Shown in pieces: positions 1-8,477 of a DNA stretch of 64,000 nucleotides (its first letter is position 1; the number at the start of each line of letters is the position of its first letter). The position numbers and the translations under genes are program-made. The DNA lies in contig NZ_ATWJ01000015.1 in assembly GCF_000421185.1 (NCBI RefSeq), positions 1 to 64,000 on the forward strand, given 5' to 3'. Below the pieces are notes generated by a model. The model had not been told where the DNA came from, did not search any database, and saw nothing but the letters and a program-made list of their open reading frames with translations. Origin of the DNA: Ornithinimicrobium pekingense DSM 21552 (GTDB lineage: Bacteria; Actinomycetota; Actinomycetes; Actinomycetales; Dermatophilaceae).

Positions 1-1345
1 TGACGCTCCTATGGTCCGTCAAGCGTTTGCCTGGTCGGGGTGGTGCTCGAGGAGCCGGTAGATGTCTCGGGCGACGTAACGCTTGAGGCAGCGTTTGATC
101 TCGCGTGGGGTCTTGCCCTCGGTGGTGCGGCGGGTGACGTATTCGCGGGTGTTGTCGTGGTGGCGGATTCGGGACAGCACGATGGTGTGCAGGGCACGGT
201 TGAGCTGTCGGTCGCCGTAGCGGTTGAGCCGGTGGCGGGTGGTGACCTGGCCGCTGTTGGCCGGGATCGGAGCTACGCCGGCGAGCATCGCGAAGGCCGC
301 CTCGGAGTGGATGCGGCCCGGGTGGGACCAGGCGCACAGCACCGTGGCAGCCACGATCGGTCCGACGCCTGGTTGGGCGAGCAGGTCGGGCCGCCAGGAT
401 CGGACGATGGCCAGGATCGCCTTCTCGTGCTCGGCCGCTTCCTGGGTCAGGGCCTGGGCGCGACGCGCCAGGGACCGCAGCGCGGTAACGGTGCTGAGGG
501 TCTCGACGTCCCAGCCGGCCTGGACACGCAACCGTGAGGCGATGAGGATCATGGCGGGCAGCTTGTGCCCGCGGAACCGGTCGCGGATCTGCTCGGGTGC
601 GGCGATGACCAGACTGAACACCTGACGTTGGGCGTCGGTGGAGGCCTGCACCGCCGAGCGTCGCGCGGCCAGCAGCACCGACAGTGCCTGCCGGTCACCA
701 CCGCCACGCGGAGTGCCCAACCGTGCCCGCGACAGCGCCTCCCTGGCTGCCCGGACCGCGTCCAACGGGTCGGACTTGGCTCCGTTGCGCCGGTGCGCAC
801 GTTCAGGACGGTCCAGCTCGACGACGATCTCCTCGCGGCTGGCCAGGTGGCGAGCCAGGCCGGCACCGTGGCCGCCGGTCCCCTCGATCGCCCACGCTCG
901 CAGGACCGCGTGCTCGTCGGCGAACTCGACCAGCCGGGCGTAACCGTCGGCGGTGGCCTCCACGGTGATCTCATCCAGCACACCACCGGTGCCGGCCTCG
1001 ACGATGGCGGCCGAGTGGGTGTGCACGTGGGTGTCGACGCCGATGATGACGTCGACGACCTCGCGCAGATCGGTCAGACTGGGCATTGCGTTCTCCTCCT
1101 TGCCGGAACGGGGACGTGGTTCCGGTCCGGGGCGGAGACTCGGCAGGACTGTGATGAGACACGTCCGGGCGCCGTCAACGCCAGGACGGTCAAGCTCCTG
1201 ATCAGGCCAGCTGCTCCGACCGGGCCGGGGCCGGCGACCACGAGCGGACATGTCACGCCGAAGGCACGAAGCCAGTCAGGCCAAGGGTCACGCTCGCGGC
1301 CACCAGCCACAGCCCATCACCATCAGGCTGCGAAGGGAATCCTCA
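1..1345 (-). mobile_element. IS110-family insertion sequence (boundaries approximate)
   Basis: The element is defined by its transposase at 19-1086. IS110 elements lack terminal inverted repeats, and I could not fix either end; only 18 bases lie between the transposase stop and the window edge, so the element probably extends left of base 1. The right end is placed loosely before the orphan reading frame that starts near 1381. An 11-bp direct repeat CAGTCAGGCCA occurs at 1273-1283 and 1346-1356 and may be related to the right boundary, but that is a guess. Confidence 0.55.
19..1086 (-). CDS. IS110-family transposase (DEDD recombinase)
   Basis: A 355-residue DNA recombinase that moves the surrounding insertion sequence. 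The N-terminal RuvC-like DEDD domain opens with IGVDTHVHTHSA (first Asp near residue 18), continues with AIEGTG (Glu) and has the acidic pair in KSDPLDAVRAAR. The C-terminal Transposase_20 domain has QPGVGPIVAATVL followed by AFAMLAGVAPIPANSGQ, where the family's catalytic serine lies, and then NRYGDRQLNRAL. The start at 1086 is preceded by a strong GGAGG; an upstream in-frame GTG at 1251 would add 55 low-complexity residues with no ribosome site. Length and motifs are intact, so the gene is probably active. It is the strongest sign of mobility in the left 5 kb. Confidence 0.92.
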   Translation of the reverse strand: MPSLTDLREVVDVIIGVDTHVHTHSAAIVEAGTGGVLDEITVEATADGYARLVEFADEHAVLRAWAIEGTGGHGAGLARHLASREEIVVELDRPERAHRRNGAKSDPLDAVRAAREALSRARLGTPRGGGDRQALSVLLAARRSAVQASTDAQRQVFSLVIAAPEQIRDRFRGHKLPAMILIASRLRVQAGWDVETLSTVTALRSLARRAQALTQEAAEHEKAILAIVRSWRPDLLAQPGVGPIVAATVLCAWSHPGRIHSEAAFAMLAGVAPIPANSGQVTTRHRLNRYGDRQLNRALHTIVLSRIRHHDNTREYVTRRTTEGKTPREIKRCLKRYVARDIYRLLEHHPDQANA

Positions 1346-1380
1346 CAGTCAGGCCATGGGGAGCGCGGGAGCACGGCCTG
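1087..1380. other. Noncoding IS110 leader region
   Basis: About 290 bases upstream of the transposase hold no convincing gene. Members of the IS110 group carry a long noncoding end on this side of the recombinase, and this end encodes the bridge RNA that selects donor and target DNA. The stretch is long enough for such an RNA, but I did not derive a fold. It also contains the first copy of the CAGTCAGGCCA direct repeat. Confidence 0.4.
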
Positions 1381-1635
1381 GTGTACGACCACTGGCGTGA
1401 CTTCACCATCCCGTGTCTGACGGACAACGGGTACAACCACGAGCCGCTACCGGCGCGAGAGGTGTACGTGGAGGGTCAGCTCGCGGGGACACCCAGCTAC
1501 TTCCTCAACCGTGACGTCGATGAGCAGATCCTGTCCGACGTGAGGTCAGGGCGGTGGACGTCGCTGCAGGACTTCTGGACCACCGTCTGCCCGTACGACC
1601 CGCCGGACGAGCTGCTCTACGGGCCGGAGGAGTAG
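1381..1635 (+). CDS. Small hypothetical protein or C-terminal gene fragment
   Basis: An 84-residue reading frame (GTG start) of varied composition that reads like real protein: VYDHWRDFTIPCLTDNGYNH near the N-terminus and PYDPPDELLYGPEE at the end. The frame stays open far upstream into the IS region, and the residues before 1381 (PWGAREHGL) could also be coding. It may therefore be the surviving 3' end of a gene disrupted by the insertion sequence. No good ribosome site precedes the GTG. I do not recognise the family. Base composition is less GC-rich than the chromosome further right, in keeping with the accessory character of this segment. Confidence 0.35.
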   Translation: MYDHWRDFTIPCLTDNGYNHEPLPAREVYVEGQLAGTPSYFLNRDVDEQILSDVRSGRWTSLQDFWTTVCPYDPPDELLYGPEE

Positions 1636-1748
1636 GGCAGGTCTGTGTCGCCGCATGGGTGGGATGCTCCTGGGCAAGGTGCGAATGGATGGTTGACCTG
1701 GAGCTATAGGGTGCAGTGACCGTTTCGAGGGCGAGAGGTCGGGTTGGC

Positions 1749-2885
1749 ATGGCTGGTGGGGGTATGGCGCGTGAGCCGGGGTGGCAGCGGCCGCTGGGGG
1801 TCGTGCTGGTCCTCGTGCTGGTGCTGGTCGCTGCGGGTGCGGCGTGGTGGGCGTCGCGGGCGACGATGACGTCGGCGGTCCCCGTGGACCAGCGTCAGGG
1901 GGCGGAGCAGATGGTGGTCTGGGGCGAGGCGTCTTCGGGGTCGGTGGGGCGGTCGTTGCCGTTGTCGACGACGTTGCGGCAGCCGGCGGTGCCGGTGGCG
2001 CAGAACACCCTGGCAGGTGTCGTGACGGGGGTCTCGCCAGGCGAGGTGGACCAGGGGGATGTCGTGTACGTCGTGGGCGACACGCCGGTGCGGGTCGTCG
2101 AGGCGGAGATCCCGTTCTGGCGTGACCTGGCCCGCGGGGTCAAGGGTGAAGACGTGGCCGCGCTGCAGCGACTCCTGGTTGCCGAGGGCCACCTGCAGGG
2201 TGAGGCGGACGGGGACTTCGGCACCGACACGGAGCGAGCGGTGCGTGCCTGGCAGGAGGAGCAGGAGCGGGAGCGGACAGGGCAGGTGCCGCTGGGGGAG
2301 CTGGTCGCGGTGCCGGACCTGCCGGCGGTGGTCCAGCTCGGTGAGGCCGTCGTGGTGGGCAAGACCCTCGGCGGGGGTGAGGACGCGGTCCTGGCGCCCA
2401 CCGGGCAGCGGGAGTTTGTCCTGGTCGTGACCCAGGACCAGGCACGCCTGATCCCGGCCGAGGCCACTGTGGAGATCACCTACGAGGACCACACGTGGGA
2501 GGCGGTGATCGCCGGGTCGCAGCTGGATGAGTTCGGGTCGACCACGTTCGAGCTCACCGCCCCCGACGGTGGCGAGGTCTGCGGCGAGGAGTGCGGTGCG
2601 CTGCCTAAAGATGCGCAGGTGACGTTGCGCTCGGAGGTGGTGATCGTGCCCCGGGTGGAGGGCACCACGGTGCCGGCCGCCGCGGTTCGCACCCGCGCCG
2701 ATGGCACTGCCTATGTCATCACACCGTCCGGCGAGGTCGACGTGACCATGGCCGGGTCCGGGCAGGGCCTCGTGGTGGTGAGGGGCATCGACCCCGGTAC
2801 CCGCGTGCAGGTTCTCGACGGCACCCCCAGCACCCAGCCGGTGCCCCTGCCCGGTGATGGCGCCGACTCCACCCAGGGTGGGTGA
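1749..2885 (+). CDS. Efflux adaptor (membrane fusion type) with peptidoglycan-binding domain
   Basis: A 378-residue single-pass protein. A hydrophobic segment near residues 13-37 (run of LVLVLVLVAAGAAWW) anchors it, leaving an outward-facing part. A PG_binding_1 domain follows near residues 118-170 (GVKGEDVAALQRLL, then GDFGTDTERAVRAWQ), and then a HlyD/MacA-like beta-barrel region ending with a conserved PGTRVQV-like segment. It is the first gene of a tight cluster with an ATPase (9 nt downstream) and a permease, so it probably serves as the extracytoplasmic adaptor of an export ABC system. ATG 1749 has AGAGG 10 nt upstream; GTG 1716 and ATG 1764 are alternatives. A TATAGG at 1705-1710 may be the -10 box. 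The substrate is unknown. Confidence 0.8.
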   Translation: MAGGGMAREPGWQRPLGVVLVLVLVLVAAGAAWWASRATMTSAVPVDQRQGAEQMVVWGEASSGSVGRSLPLSTTLRQPAVPVAQNTLAGVVTGVSPGEVDQGDVVYVVGDTPVRVVEAEIPFWRDLARGVKGEDVAALQRLLVAEGHLQGEADGDFGTDTERAVRAWQEEQERERTGQVPLGELVAVPDLPAVVQLGEAVVVGKTLGGGEDAVLAPTGQREFVLVVTQDQARLIPAEATVEITYEDHTWEAVIAGSQLDEFGSTTFELTAPDGGEVCGEECGALPKDAQVTLRSEVVIVPRVEGTTVPAAAVRTRADGTAYVITPSGEVDVTMAGSGQGLVVVRGIDPGTRVQVLDGTPSTQPVPLPGDGADSTQGG

Positions 2886-2894
2886 GCAGGGGTC

Positions 2895-3542
2895 ATGCTG
2901 GCGGTACGGGACCTGACCTTCGCCTACACCTGCGGTGGCGAGGAGCTCTTCGAGGGGCTTACTCACGTGTTCACTCCCGGCGCCGTCACCGCTGTGACCG
3001 GCCCTTCCGGGCGGGGCAAGTCCACCCTGCTGTACGTCCTGGGGCTCATGCTCACCCCGACCCGCGGCCAGGTGCTGCTGGGGGAGCGGGACGTGTCGAC
3101 GGCGGCCGACGCGACGCGCTCCCGGCTGCGCGCGCACCAGATCGGGTTCGTCTTCCAGGACTCCGCCCTCGACCCCACTCGCACGGTGCTGGACTCGGTC
3201 GTCGAACCGGCGCTCTACGCGGGCTGGTCCCTCGGCACTGCCCGGGCCCGGGGCCGGGAGCTGCTGGGCCAGCTCGGTGTGGGCGCCCGCGCGGAGCATC
3301 GACCGGGGGAGGTCTCCGGCGGGCAGGCCCAACGAGTCGCGGTGGCACGTGCCCTGGTCACCGACCCCGCGGTCGTCCTCGCCGACGAACCCACGGGCAA
3401 CCTGGACCGCGACAACGCCACGGGCGTCCTCGCGGCGCTGTCCGCGGCCGCAGGCACTGACGGCGGCACCGCCCGCACCGTGGTGGTGGCCACGCATGAC
3501 CCCTTCGTGCTCGAGCACGCCGACGAGGTCCTGGCCCTATGA
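2895..3542 (+). CDS. ABC transporter ATP-binding protein (MacB/LolD type)
   Basis: A 215-residue cytosolic ATPase that powers the adaptor-permease system around it. Walker A is GPSGRGKST (residues about 36-44; the usual GSGKS is GRGKS here), the Q-loop region is GFVFQDSALDPTRTV, the ABC signature is VSGGQAQRVAVARAL, Walker B is VVLADEPTGNLD and the switch histidine is in VVATHD. Length and motif order match the LolD/MacB/FtsE class, which pairs with four-TM permeases rather than importers. It starts 9 nt after the adaptor gene and ends 28 nt before the permease gene, consistent with one operon. Confidence 0.93.
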   Translation: MLAVRDLTFAYTCGGEELFEGLTHVFTPGAVTAVTGPSGRGKSTLLYVLGLMLTPTRGQVLLGERDVSTAADATRSRLRAHQIGFVFQDSALDPTRTVLDSVVEPALYAGWSLGTARARGRELLGQLGVGARAEHRPGEVSGGQAQRVAVARALVTDPAVVLADEPTGNLDRDNATGVLAALSAAAGTDGGTARTVVVATHDPFVLEHADEVLAL

Positions 3543-3570
3543 CGCCCACGACATCCGCAGGGAGCCGACG

Positions 3571-4671
3571 ATGAGGCCGTGGCTGCTGGTCCGGGAGGCG
3601 CTGGCCACGGCGTGGGCCACCAAGGTGCCCACGGTCCTGGTGCTGCTGCTCGTGGCGACCATGTGCGCGGCCACCATCGCCACCGTCGGGCGCACCGCGT
3701 CCGCCGAGCAGCAGCTGCTGGACCGGCTGGACTCGGCCGGCTCCCGCGTGCTGGTCGTCGCCGACGCCCGTGGCGACGGGCTCCTGACCCCGGCGGTGGT
3801 GGACCAAGCCATCGGCCTCTCCACCAGTGAACGGGGTGTCGGGACCCTCATCCCCGTGGACGTCGTCAACGGCGTCGTAGGCCAGGACGCGACGCGTGTT
3901 CCGGCGTGGGGTGTCCAGGGGGACCTGGCTGCGGTCGCAACCCTGACCGCCGGCCGCTGGCCTGGTCCGGGTGAGGCCATTGTCACCCAGGCCGCGATGG
4001 ACCGCCTGGGGATGGACCACCCGGTCGGCTGGGTCGCCCGGGCCTCCACCACTGTGGTCGACGACTGGTCCGTCGTCGGCTCCTTCACCCCCAGAGAACC
4101 GTTCGCCGACTACGCCACCGGCGTGCTGTACGTCGCGCCCGAGGAGCGGGCCCTGGACTCCTTGCACGTCGTGCTCACCACCGCCGACGCCGCGCAGGTC
4201 ACCCAGTCACAGGTGCTGCGGCTGATCGACCCACCGGCCCCGGACGCGCTGACCATTACCTCCCCGGTCTCCCTGGCCCAGCTGCAGGACCAGGTCACCG
4301 GCGACCTCGCGCTCTTCGGCCGCAGCCTGCTGCTCGGCGTCCTGGGCGCCGGTGCGCTGCTGGTGGCCATCGTCACCCTGGCCGACGTCCTCGTGCGCCG
4401 CGCCGACCTCGGCCGCCGCCGGGCACTGGGCGCCACGCGCACCGCCATCATCACCCTCGTCGTCCTGCGCACCCTCGTTCCGGCGCTGGCGGGCGCCGCC
4501 CTCGGCACCACCGCCGGCATCTTGCTCACCCAGCGGCTCGGAGCCGTCCCACCCTGGGAATTCACCACCGGCACCGCCACCCTCGCCCTTCTCGCGGCGG
4601 CCTGCGCGGCCGTCCCGCCCGCCCTCTACGCGGCCACCCGCGACCCGGTCCGCGTCCTACGCACACCGTGA
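3571..4671 (+). CDS. ABC transporter permease (FtsX/MacB family)
   Basis: A 366-residue membrane protein. One membrane helix lies near residues 18-38, an extracytoplasmic domain of about 200 residues follows, and three helices lie near residues 250-355 (LLLGVLGAGALLVAIVTL, LVPALAGAALGTTAGILL, TATLALLAAACAAVPP). The motif RRADLGRRRALGATR is typical of the FtsX/MacB cytosolic loop, and the end PVRVLRTP resembles the family's DPVRALR close. ATG 3571 has AGGGAG about 8 nt upstream. It forms the membrane channel of the system with the two upstream genes. A MacB-type exporter of a peptide, antibiotic or lipid is plausible, but no substrate can be read from sequence. Confidence 0.88.
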   Translation: MRPWLLVREALATAWATKVPTVLVLLLVATMCAATIATVGRTASAEQQLLDRLDSAGSRVLVVADARGDGLLTPAVVDQAIGLSTSERGVGTLIPVDVVNGVVGQDATRVPAWGVQGDLAAVATLTAGRWPGPGEAIVTQAAMDRLGMDHPVGWVARASTTVVDDWSVVGSFTPREPFADYATGVLYVAPEERALDSLHVVLTTADAAQVTQSQVLRLIDPPAPDALTITSPVSLAQLQDQVTGDLALFGRSLLLGVLGAGALLVAIVTLADVLVRRADLGRRRALGATRTAIITLVVLRTLVPALAGAALGTTAGILLTQRLGAVPPWEFTTGTATLALLAAACAAVPPALYAATRDPVRVLRTP

Positions 4672-4681
4672 GGTACCCATG

Positions 4682-5245
4682 ATGACGCGCTCGCTGCAGC
4701 TCACCTGCCTGGCTGCTGCATGCGTGGTAGCGGTCGTACTCGCAGGATGCACCGGTGCCGACGACCCGGCTTTGGACCAGCCGCCCGTCAGTGGGAACCG
4801 CGCCAACGCTGATGAGGACCTCCGATCCTGGATAGCTGCCATCGGAGCCTGCCTGACCGAGCGCGGGTTCCCCGCCGAGCCGGTGGACGAGGGCGAGGGG
4901 CTGCAGCTGCCCGAGATCAATGCTTCGCAGCAGCAGGGGTTCGACGCAGCCATGCAGGACTGCCGCGCGCAGCACGGCGAGGTCCCACCTGGCACGGCGC
5001 CGCTGAGCACCGAAGAGGTCGGTGCCTTCTACGAGCTCCTCGTCGAGCAGGCCGACTGTCTCACCAGAGCCGGGTTCCCTGTCCGCGTGCTGCCAAGTCG
5101 ACAGACCTGGGTGGCGGCCTACCAGGCCGGGGGTGAGGACGCCGTGCTTCCACTTGCGCCCGGCTCTGACGCCAACGCCGCCGAGGAGGCCTGTCCCTCG
5201 CCCACGGCACAAGACATCCACCAGCGGACCGTCGGCGGCTCCTGA
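4682..5245 (+). CDS. Putative secreted lipoprotein
   Basis: A 187-residue protein with a lipoprotein signal peptide: basic start, hydrophobic CLAAACVVAVVLAG and a lipobox LAGC, so it should be lipidated and exposed outside the membrane. The mature part is acidic and contains several cysteines spaced as in small secreted actinobacterial proteins (IGACLTERGFPA, MQDCRAQHG, EQADCLTRAGFPV, EEACPS), including an internal repeat of the form C-L-T-x-x-G-F-P. GTGAGG overlaps the permease stop and serves as ribosome site; ATG 4679 is an alternative start. It is the last gene of the efflux operon and may be an accessory or substrate-binding part. Function is not known. Confidence 0.75.
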   Translation: MTRSLQLTCLAAACVVAVVLAGCTGADDPALDQPPVSGNRANADEDLRSWIAAIGACLTERGFPAEPVDEGEGLQLPEINASQQQGFDAAMQDCRAQHGEVPPGTAPLSTEEVGAFYELLVEQADCLTRAGFPVRVLPSRQTWVAAYQAGGEDAVLPLAPGSDANAAEEACPSPTAQDIHQRTVGGS

Positions 5246-5427
5246 GCCGGTACGCTCACCTGCTCAAAGGCACAGCCATCGACACGTGCCTCGCCCCGGC
5301 ACAGCCCACCTCCGGCAGGTTCGAGGCCCACGTGAGGCCGAAGCCCATCCCGTCCACTGTTGCACGTATATTGCACGCGGGAGAGGTCGCCGACACGTTG
5401 TCGCAGGTCAAACGACGTTTCCCGCAG

Positions 5428-5500
<73 letters not shown>

Positions 5501-5537
5501 CGGCGGTCGCCAGTGTAGAGGGGCTGTCCCCGCCGAC

Positions 5538-5543
5538 TAGGAT
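5538..5543 (+). promoter_or_regulatory. -10 box of leaderless tyrA promoter
   Basis: TAGGAT lies 7 nt before ATG 5551, so transcription should start at or next to the A of the start codon. No Shine-Dalgarno sequence is present between it and the ATG. Confidence 0.6.
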
Positions 5544-5550
5544 CGCGGGC

Positions 5551-6705
5551 ATGCCAGGACGTCAGCTCGATGGGGCCACCGGGGCAGACGCCCCGCTGGC
5601 CGACCTGCGCGCCCAGATCGACGAGGTCGACGCCCAGCTCGTCGACCTGCTGGCCCGCCGGCTGGAGCTCGTCGGCGAGGTCGGCGAGGTCAAGGGGCGT
5701 CACGGGCTGCCGATCTACGCCCCCGAGCGCGAGAGCGCGATGATCGAGGCCAAGCGCGAGCTGGCCGTTGAGCAGGGGGTGCCTCCGGACCTGGTGGAGG
5801 ACGTCCTGCGCCGCCTCATGCGCGAGGCCTACGCGCACGAGAAGAACATGGGGTTCACCCGGCGCGCGCCGCGCCTGGGGCCGGTCGTGGTCGTGGGCGG
5901 GGGCGGGCGGATGGGCTCGCTCTTCGCGCGCATGCTGCGCCTGTCGGGGTATGAGGTGCGCGTGGTCGAGCGGGACGACACCGACGAGCAGGTGGCGCAG
6001 GCGGTCGCCGACGCGGGCATGGTCATGGTGTCCGTGCCCATCCACGACACCGTCGCGGTGATCCGCTCCCTGCCGCCGCTGCCCCACGACTGCCTGCTCG
6101 TCGACCTGACGTCGACCAAGAAGGCGGCCGTGGCCGCGATGCTCGAGGTCCATCCTGGCCCGGTGCTGGGCCTGCACCCGATGTTCGGCCCCGACGTGGA
6201 CAGCCTCGCCAAGCAGGTCGTGGCGGTGGTGCCCGGCCGCGCGCCGGAGGCCTCCTTCTGGCTGGTCGAGCAGATCCACCTGTGGGGCGCCCGGGTGCAC
6301 GAGATCTCGGCCGAGGACCACGACGACCTCATGGGCCTGATCCAGGCGCTGCGGCACTTCTCGACGTTCGTCTACGGGTGGCACCTGGCGCACGAGGACC
6401 ACGACCTCAGCGAGCTGCTCGCCCTGTCGTCGCCGATCTACCGCCTGGAGCTGGTGATGGTCGGCCGGCTCTTCGCCCAGGACGCCGAGCTCTACTACGA
6501 CATCATCACTGCCTCCCCGGACGTCGTGGCGCTCATCCAGCGCTACCAGACCCGCTACGCCCAGGCGTTCGAGCTGCTGCTGCGCGGCGACCGCGAGGAG
6601 TTCGTCGCCCGCTTCCGCGAGATCGGCGACTGGTTCGGCGGGCACGCCCAGTCCTTCCTCGCGGAGTCCCGCAGCCTGCTCGCCCACGCCGACACGACCC
6701 GGTGA
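5551..6705 (+). CDS. tyrA: Bifunctional chorismate mutase / prephenate dehydrogenase (T-protein)
   Basis: A 384-residue two-domain enzyme that turns chorismate into prephenate and then 4-hydroxyphenylpyruvate for tyrosine synthesis. Residues about 10-100 form an AroQ chorismate mutase (LRAQIDEVDAQLVDLLARRL, VPPDLVEDVLRRLMRE). Residues about 105-380 form the NAD-dependent dehydrogenase, with the Rossmann motif VVVGGGGRMGSLFARML and the catalytic segment LGLHPMFGPDV. Blocks such as IQALRHFSTFVYGWHLA and LLALSSPIYRLELVMVGRLF match E. coli TyrA closely as I remember it. Most actinobacterial prephenate dehydrogenases are monofunctional and more divergent, so lateral gain is possible. The gene sits 50 nt from tRNA-Arg. 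Confidence 0.95.
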   Translation: MPGRQLDGATGADAPLADLRAQIDEVDAQLVDLLARRLELVGEVGEVKGRHGLPIYAPERESAMIEAKRELAVEQGVPPDLVEDVLRRLMREAYAHEKNMGFTRRAPRLGPVVVVGGGGRMGSLFARMLRLSGYEVRVVERDDTDEQVAQAVADAGMVMVSVPIHDTVAVIRSLPPLPHDCLLVDLTSTKKAAVAAMLEVHPGPVLGLHPMFGPDVDSLAKQVVAVVPGRAPEASFWLVEQIHLWGARVHEISAEDHDDLMGLIQALRHFSTFVYGWHLAHEDHDLSELLALSSPIYRLELVMVGRLFAQDAELYYDIITASPDVVALIQRYQTRYAQAFELLLRGDREEFVARFREIGDWFGGHAQSFLAESRSLLAHADTTR

Positions 6706-6770
6706 CCAGACCCGCCGACCCCGGCGGGGCGATGTCGTCCGACCGGCCCCTCCCTGCGAAACTAGGGCCC

Positions 6771-8477
6771 GTGAACGACAAGGATCCCGCTGCGCTGCTC
6801 GCCGCCGTCGAACGGCTCCGGGACTCCGCCGACGCCGTCCACCTGCCGCTGGAGCTCGACGGGACCGAGGGCGCGCGCGGCTCCCGGCGCGAGCTGGTCC
6901 AGCAGCTCGACGACTACGTGCTGCCGCGGCTGCGCGCCCTCGACGCCCCGCTGCTCGCGGTCGTCGGAGGGTCGACCGGCGCGGGCAAGTCCACCCTGGT
7001 CAACTCGGTCGTCGGCGACGAGGTGACCCGCACCGGCGTCATCCGTCCGACGACCCGCGCCTCGGTCCTGGTCCACCACGAGCAGGACACGCGCTGGTTC
7101 ACCGACAAGCGCGTGCTCCCGGGCCTGGCCCGGGTCGCCGGCGTCGGGGAGGGCGGCGCGGCCGACGACCCCGGCTCGGTGCGGCTGGTCCCCACCAGCT
7201 CCCTGCCCGCCGGGCTCGCGCTGCTCGACGCCCCCGACATCGACTCTGTCGTCAAGGCCAACCGCTCGCTGTCGCGCCAGCTGCTCGCCGCCGCCGACCT
7301 CTGGCTCTTCGTCACCACGGCCGCCCGGTATGCCGACGCCGTCCCGTGGGACCTGCTGCGCGAGGCCTCCGAGCGAGGCACCTCGGTGGCGATCGTCCTC
7401 AACCGGGTGCCTCCGGAGGCGCTCGAGCAGGTCCGTCTGCACCTGGCCTCGATGCTGCGTGAGCAGGGCCTGGGCCAGGCGCCGATCTTCACGGTGCTCG
7501 AGGTCGACCTCAACCGCGGCATGATCCCGGTCAAGCACGTCGAACGGCTGCGCAGCTGGCTGCAGTCGCTGGCCCGGGACGCCCGCGCCCGCTCGGTGGT
7601 CATCCGGCGCACGCTGTCCGGCACCCTCGGCTCCCTCGACGGCCGGGCGGTCGGCGTCGCCGACGCCGTGGCCGCGCAGGCGGCCGCGTTCGCCGAGCTC
7701 GAGCAGGCGCCGCGCACGGCATACGCCGCCGCTCTCGAGGGGGTCTCGCAGGGCGTGCAGGACGGCTCCCTGCTCCGCGGCGAGGTGCTCGCGCGCTGGC
7801 AGGAGCTGGTCGGGACGGGCGAGTTCCTCCGGTCGGTCGAGGCCGGCATCGGCCGGCTGCGCGACCGCGTGGCGGCCTACTTCACCGGCCGGCAGGTCAG
7901 CTCGGAGCCGCTCGGTGACGCCATCCAGACCGGCGCCGCGGCGCTGATCACCTCGCACGGCCAGGTGGCCGCGAGCACCGCCACCCGCTCCTGGAAGACG
8001 CTGCCGGGTGGGGCGGAGCTGGTGCGCGAGCACCCCGGGCTGGGCAAGGCCTCCCCGGACCTGACCGAGCGCGTCGAGCGGCTCATCCGCGACTGGCAGG
8101 GCGAGGTCCTGGACCTGGTGCGCGAGGAAGCCGGCTCGCGGCGGGCGACGGCCCGCTACCTGGCCTTCGGCGTCAACGGGTTCGCGGTGCTGCTCATGAT
8201 CGTGGTGTTCAGCATGACGGCCGGCCTGACCGGTGGGGAGATCGCGATCGCCGGCGGCTCGGCCGTGCTGGCGCAGCGGCTGCTCGAGGCGGTCTTCGGC
8301 GACCAGGCGGTGCGGTCCATGGCGACCAAGGCGAGGAAGGCGCTGCTCGGGCACGTCGAGCGGCTCTACGAGGACGAGCGGGCGCGCTTCGAGCGCGTCC
8401 TGGAGGAGGTGGCCGTGCGCGAGCACGCGGCCGAGGAGCTGCGGGCGGCCGCGGCAGGCGTGGAGGCGGCCCGGTGA
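6771..8477 (+). CDS. Dynamin-like/Era-type membrane GTPase, first of a pair
   Basis: A 568-residue GTPase. The P-loop is GGSTGAGKSTLVN (about residues 64-76), the G3 aspartate lies in LALLDAPDID, and a G4-like motif is VLNRVPPEAL. A long helical middle and end follow, with a hydrophobic segment near residues 470-500 (YLAFGVNGFAVLLMIVVF and GEIAIAGGSAVLA). This recalls actinobacterial two-gene dynamin-like systems that act on membranes. GTG 6771 lies 7 nt after GAAACT, compatible with a leaderless start; ATG 6732 is an alternative. The stop overlaps the start of the next GTPase by 4 nt, so the two are translationally coupled and probably work as a heteromer. The cellular role is unknown. Confidence 0.8.
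   Translation: MNDKDPAALLAAVERLRDSADAVHLPLELDGTEGARGSRRELVQQLDDYVLPRLRALDAPLLAVVGGSTGAGKSTLVNSVVGDEVTRTGVIRPTTRASVLVHHEQDTRWFTDKRVLPGLARVAGVGEGGAADDPGSVRLVPTSSLPAGLALLDAPDIDSVVKANRSLSRQLLAAADLWLFVTTAARYADAVPWDLLREASERGTSVAIVLNRVPPEALEQVRLHLASMLREQGLGQAPIFTVLEVDLNRGMIPVKHVERLRSWLQSLARDARARSVVIRRTLSGTLGSLDGRAVGVADAVAAQAAAFAELEQAPRTAYAAALEGVSQGVQDGSLLRGEVLARWQELVGTGEFLRSVEAGIGRLRDRVAAYFTGRQVSSEPLGDAIQTGAAALITSHGQVAASTATRSWKTLPGGAELVREHPGLGKASPDLTERVERLIRDWQGEVLDLVREEAGSRRATARYLAFGVNGFAVLLMIVVFSMTAGLTGGEIAIAGGSAVLAQRLLEAVFGDQAVRSMATKARKALLGHVERLYEDERARFERVLEEVAVREHAAEELRAAAAGVEAAR

Noticed and set aside
19-1251. Longer IS110 transposase starting at GTG 1251
   Set aside because: The extra 55 residues resemble no IS110 protein, while ATG 1086 has a strong ribosome site and the family's usual N-terminus.
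5313-5326. GGCAGGTTCGAGGC as part of a second tRNA or an att copy of tRNA-Arg
   Set aside because: It matches only 11 bases of the T arm, lies in the opposite orientation to tRNA-Arg, and no acceptor or anticodon arm can be drawn around it.
1-5427. A repeated tRNA-Arg 3' end marking the other end of an integrated element
   Set aside because: I found no second copy of the tRNA 3' sequence in the window; if present it lies to the left.
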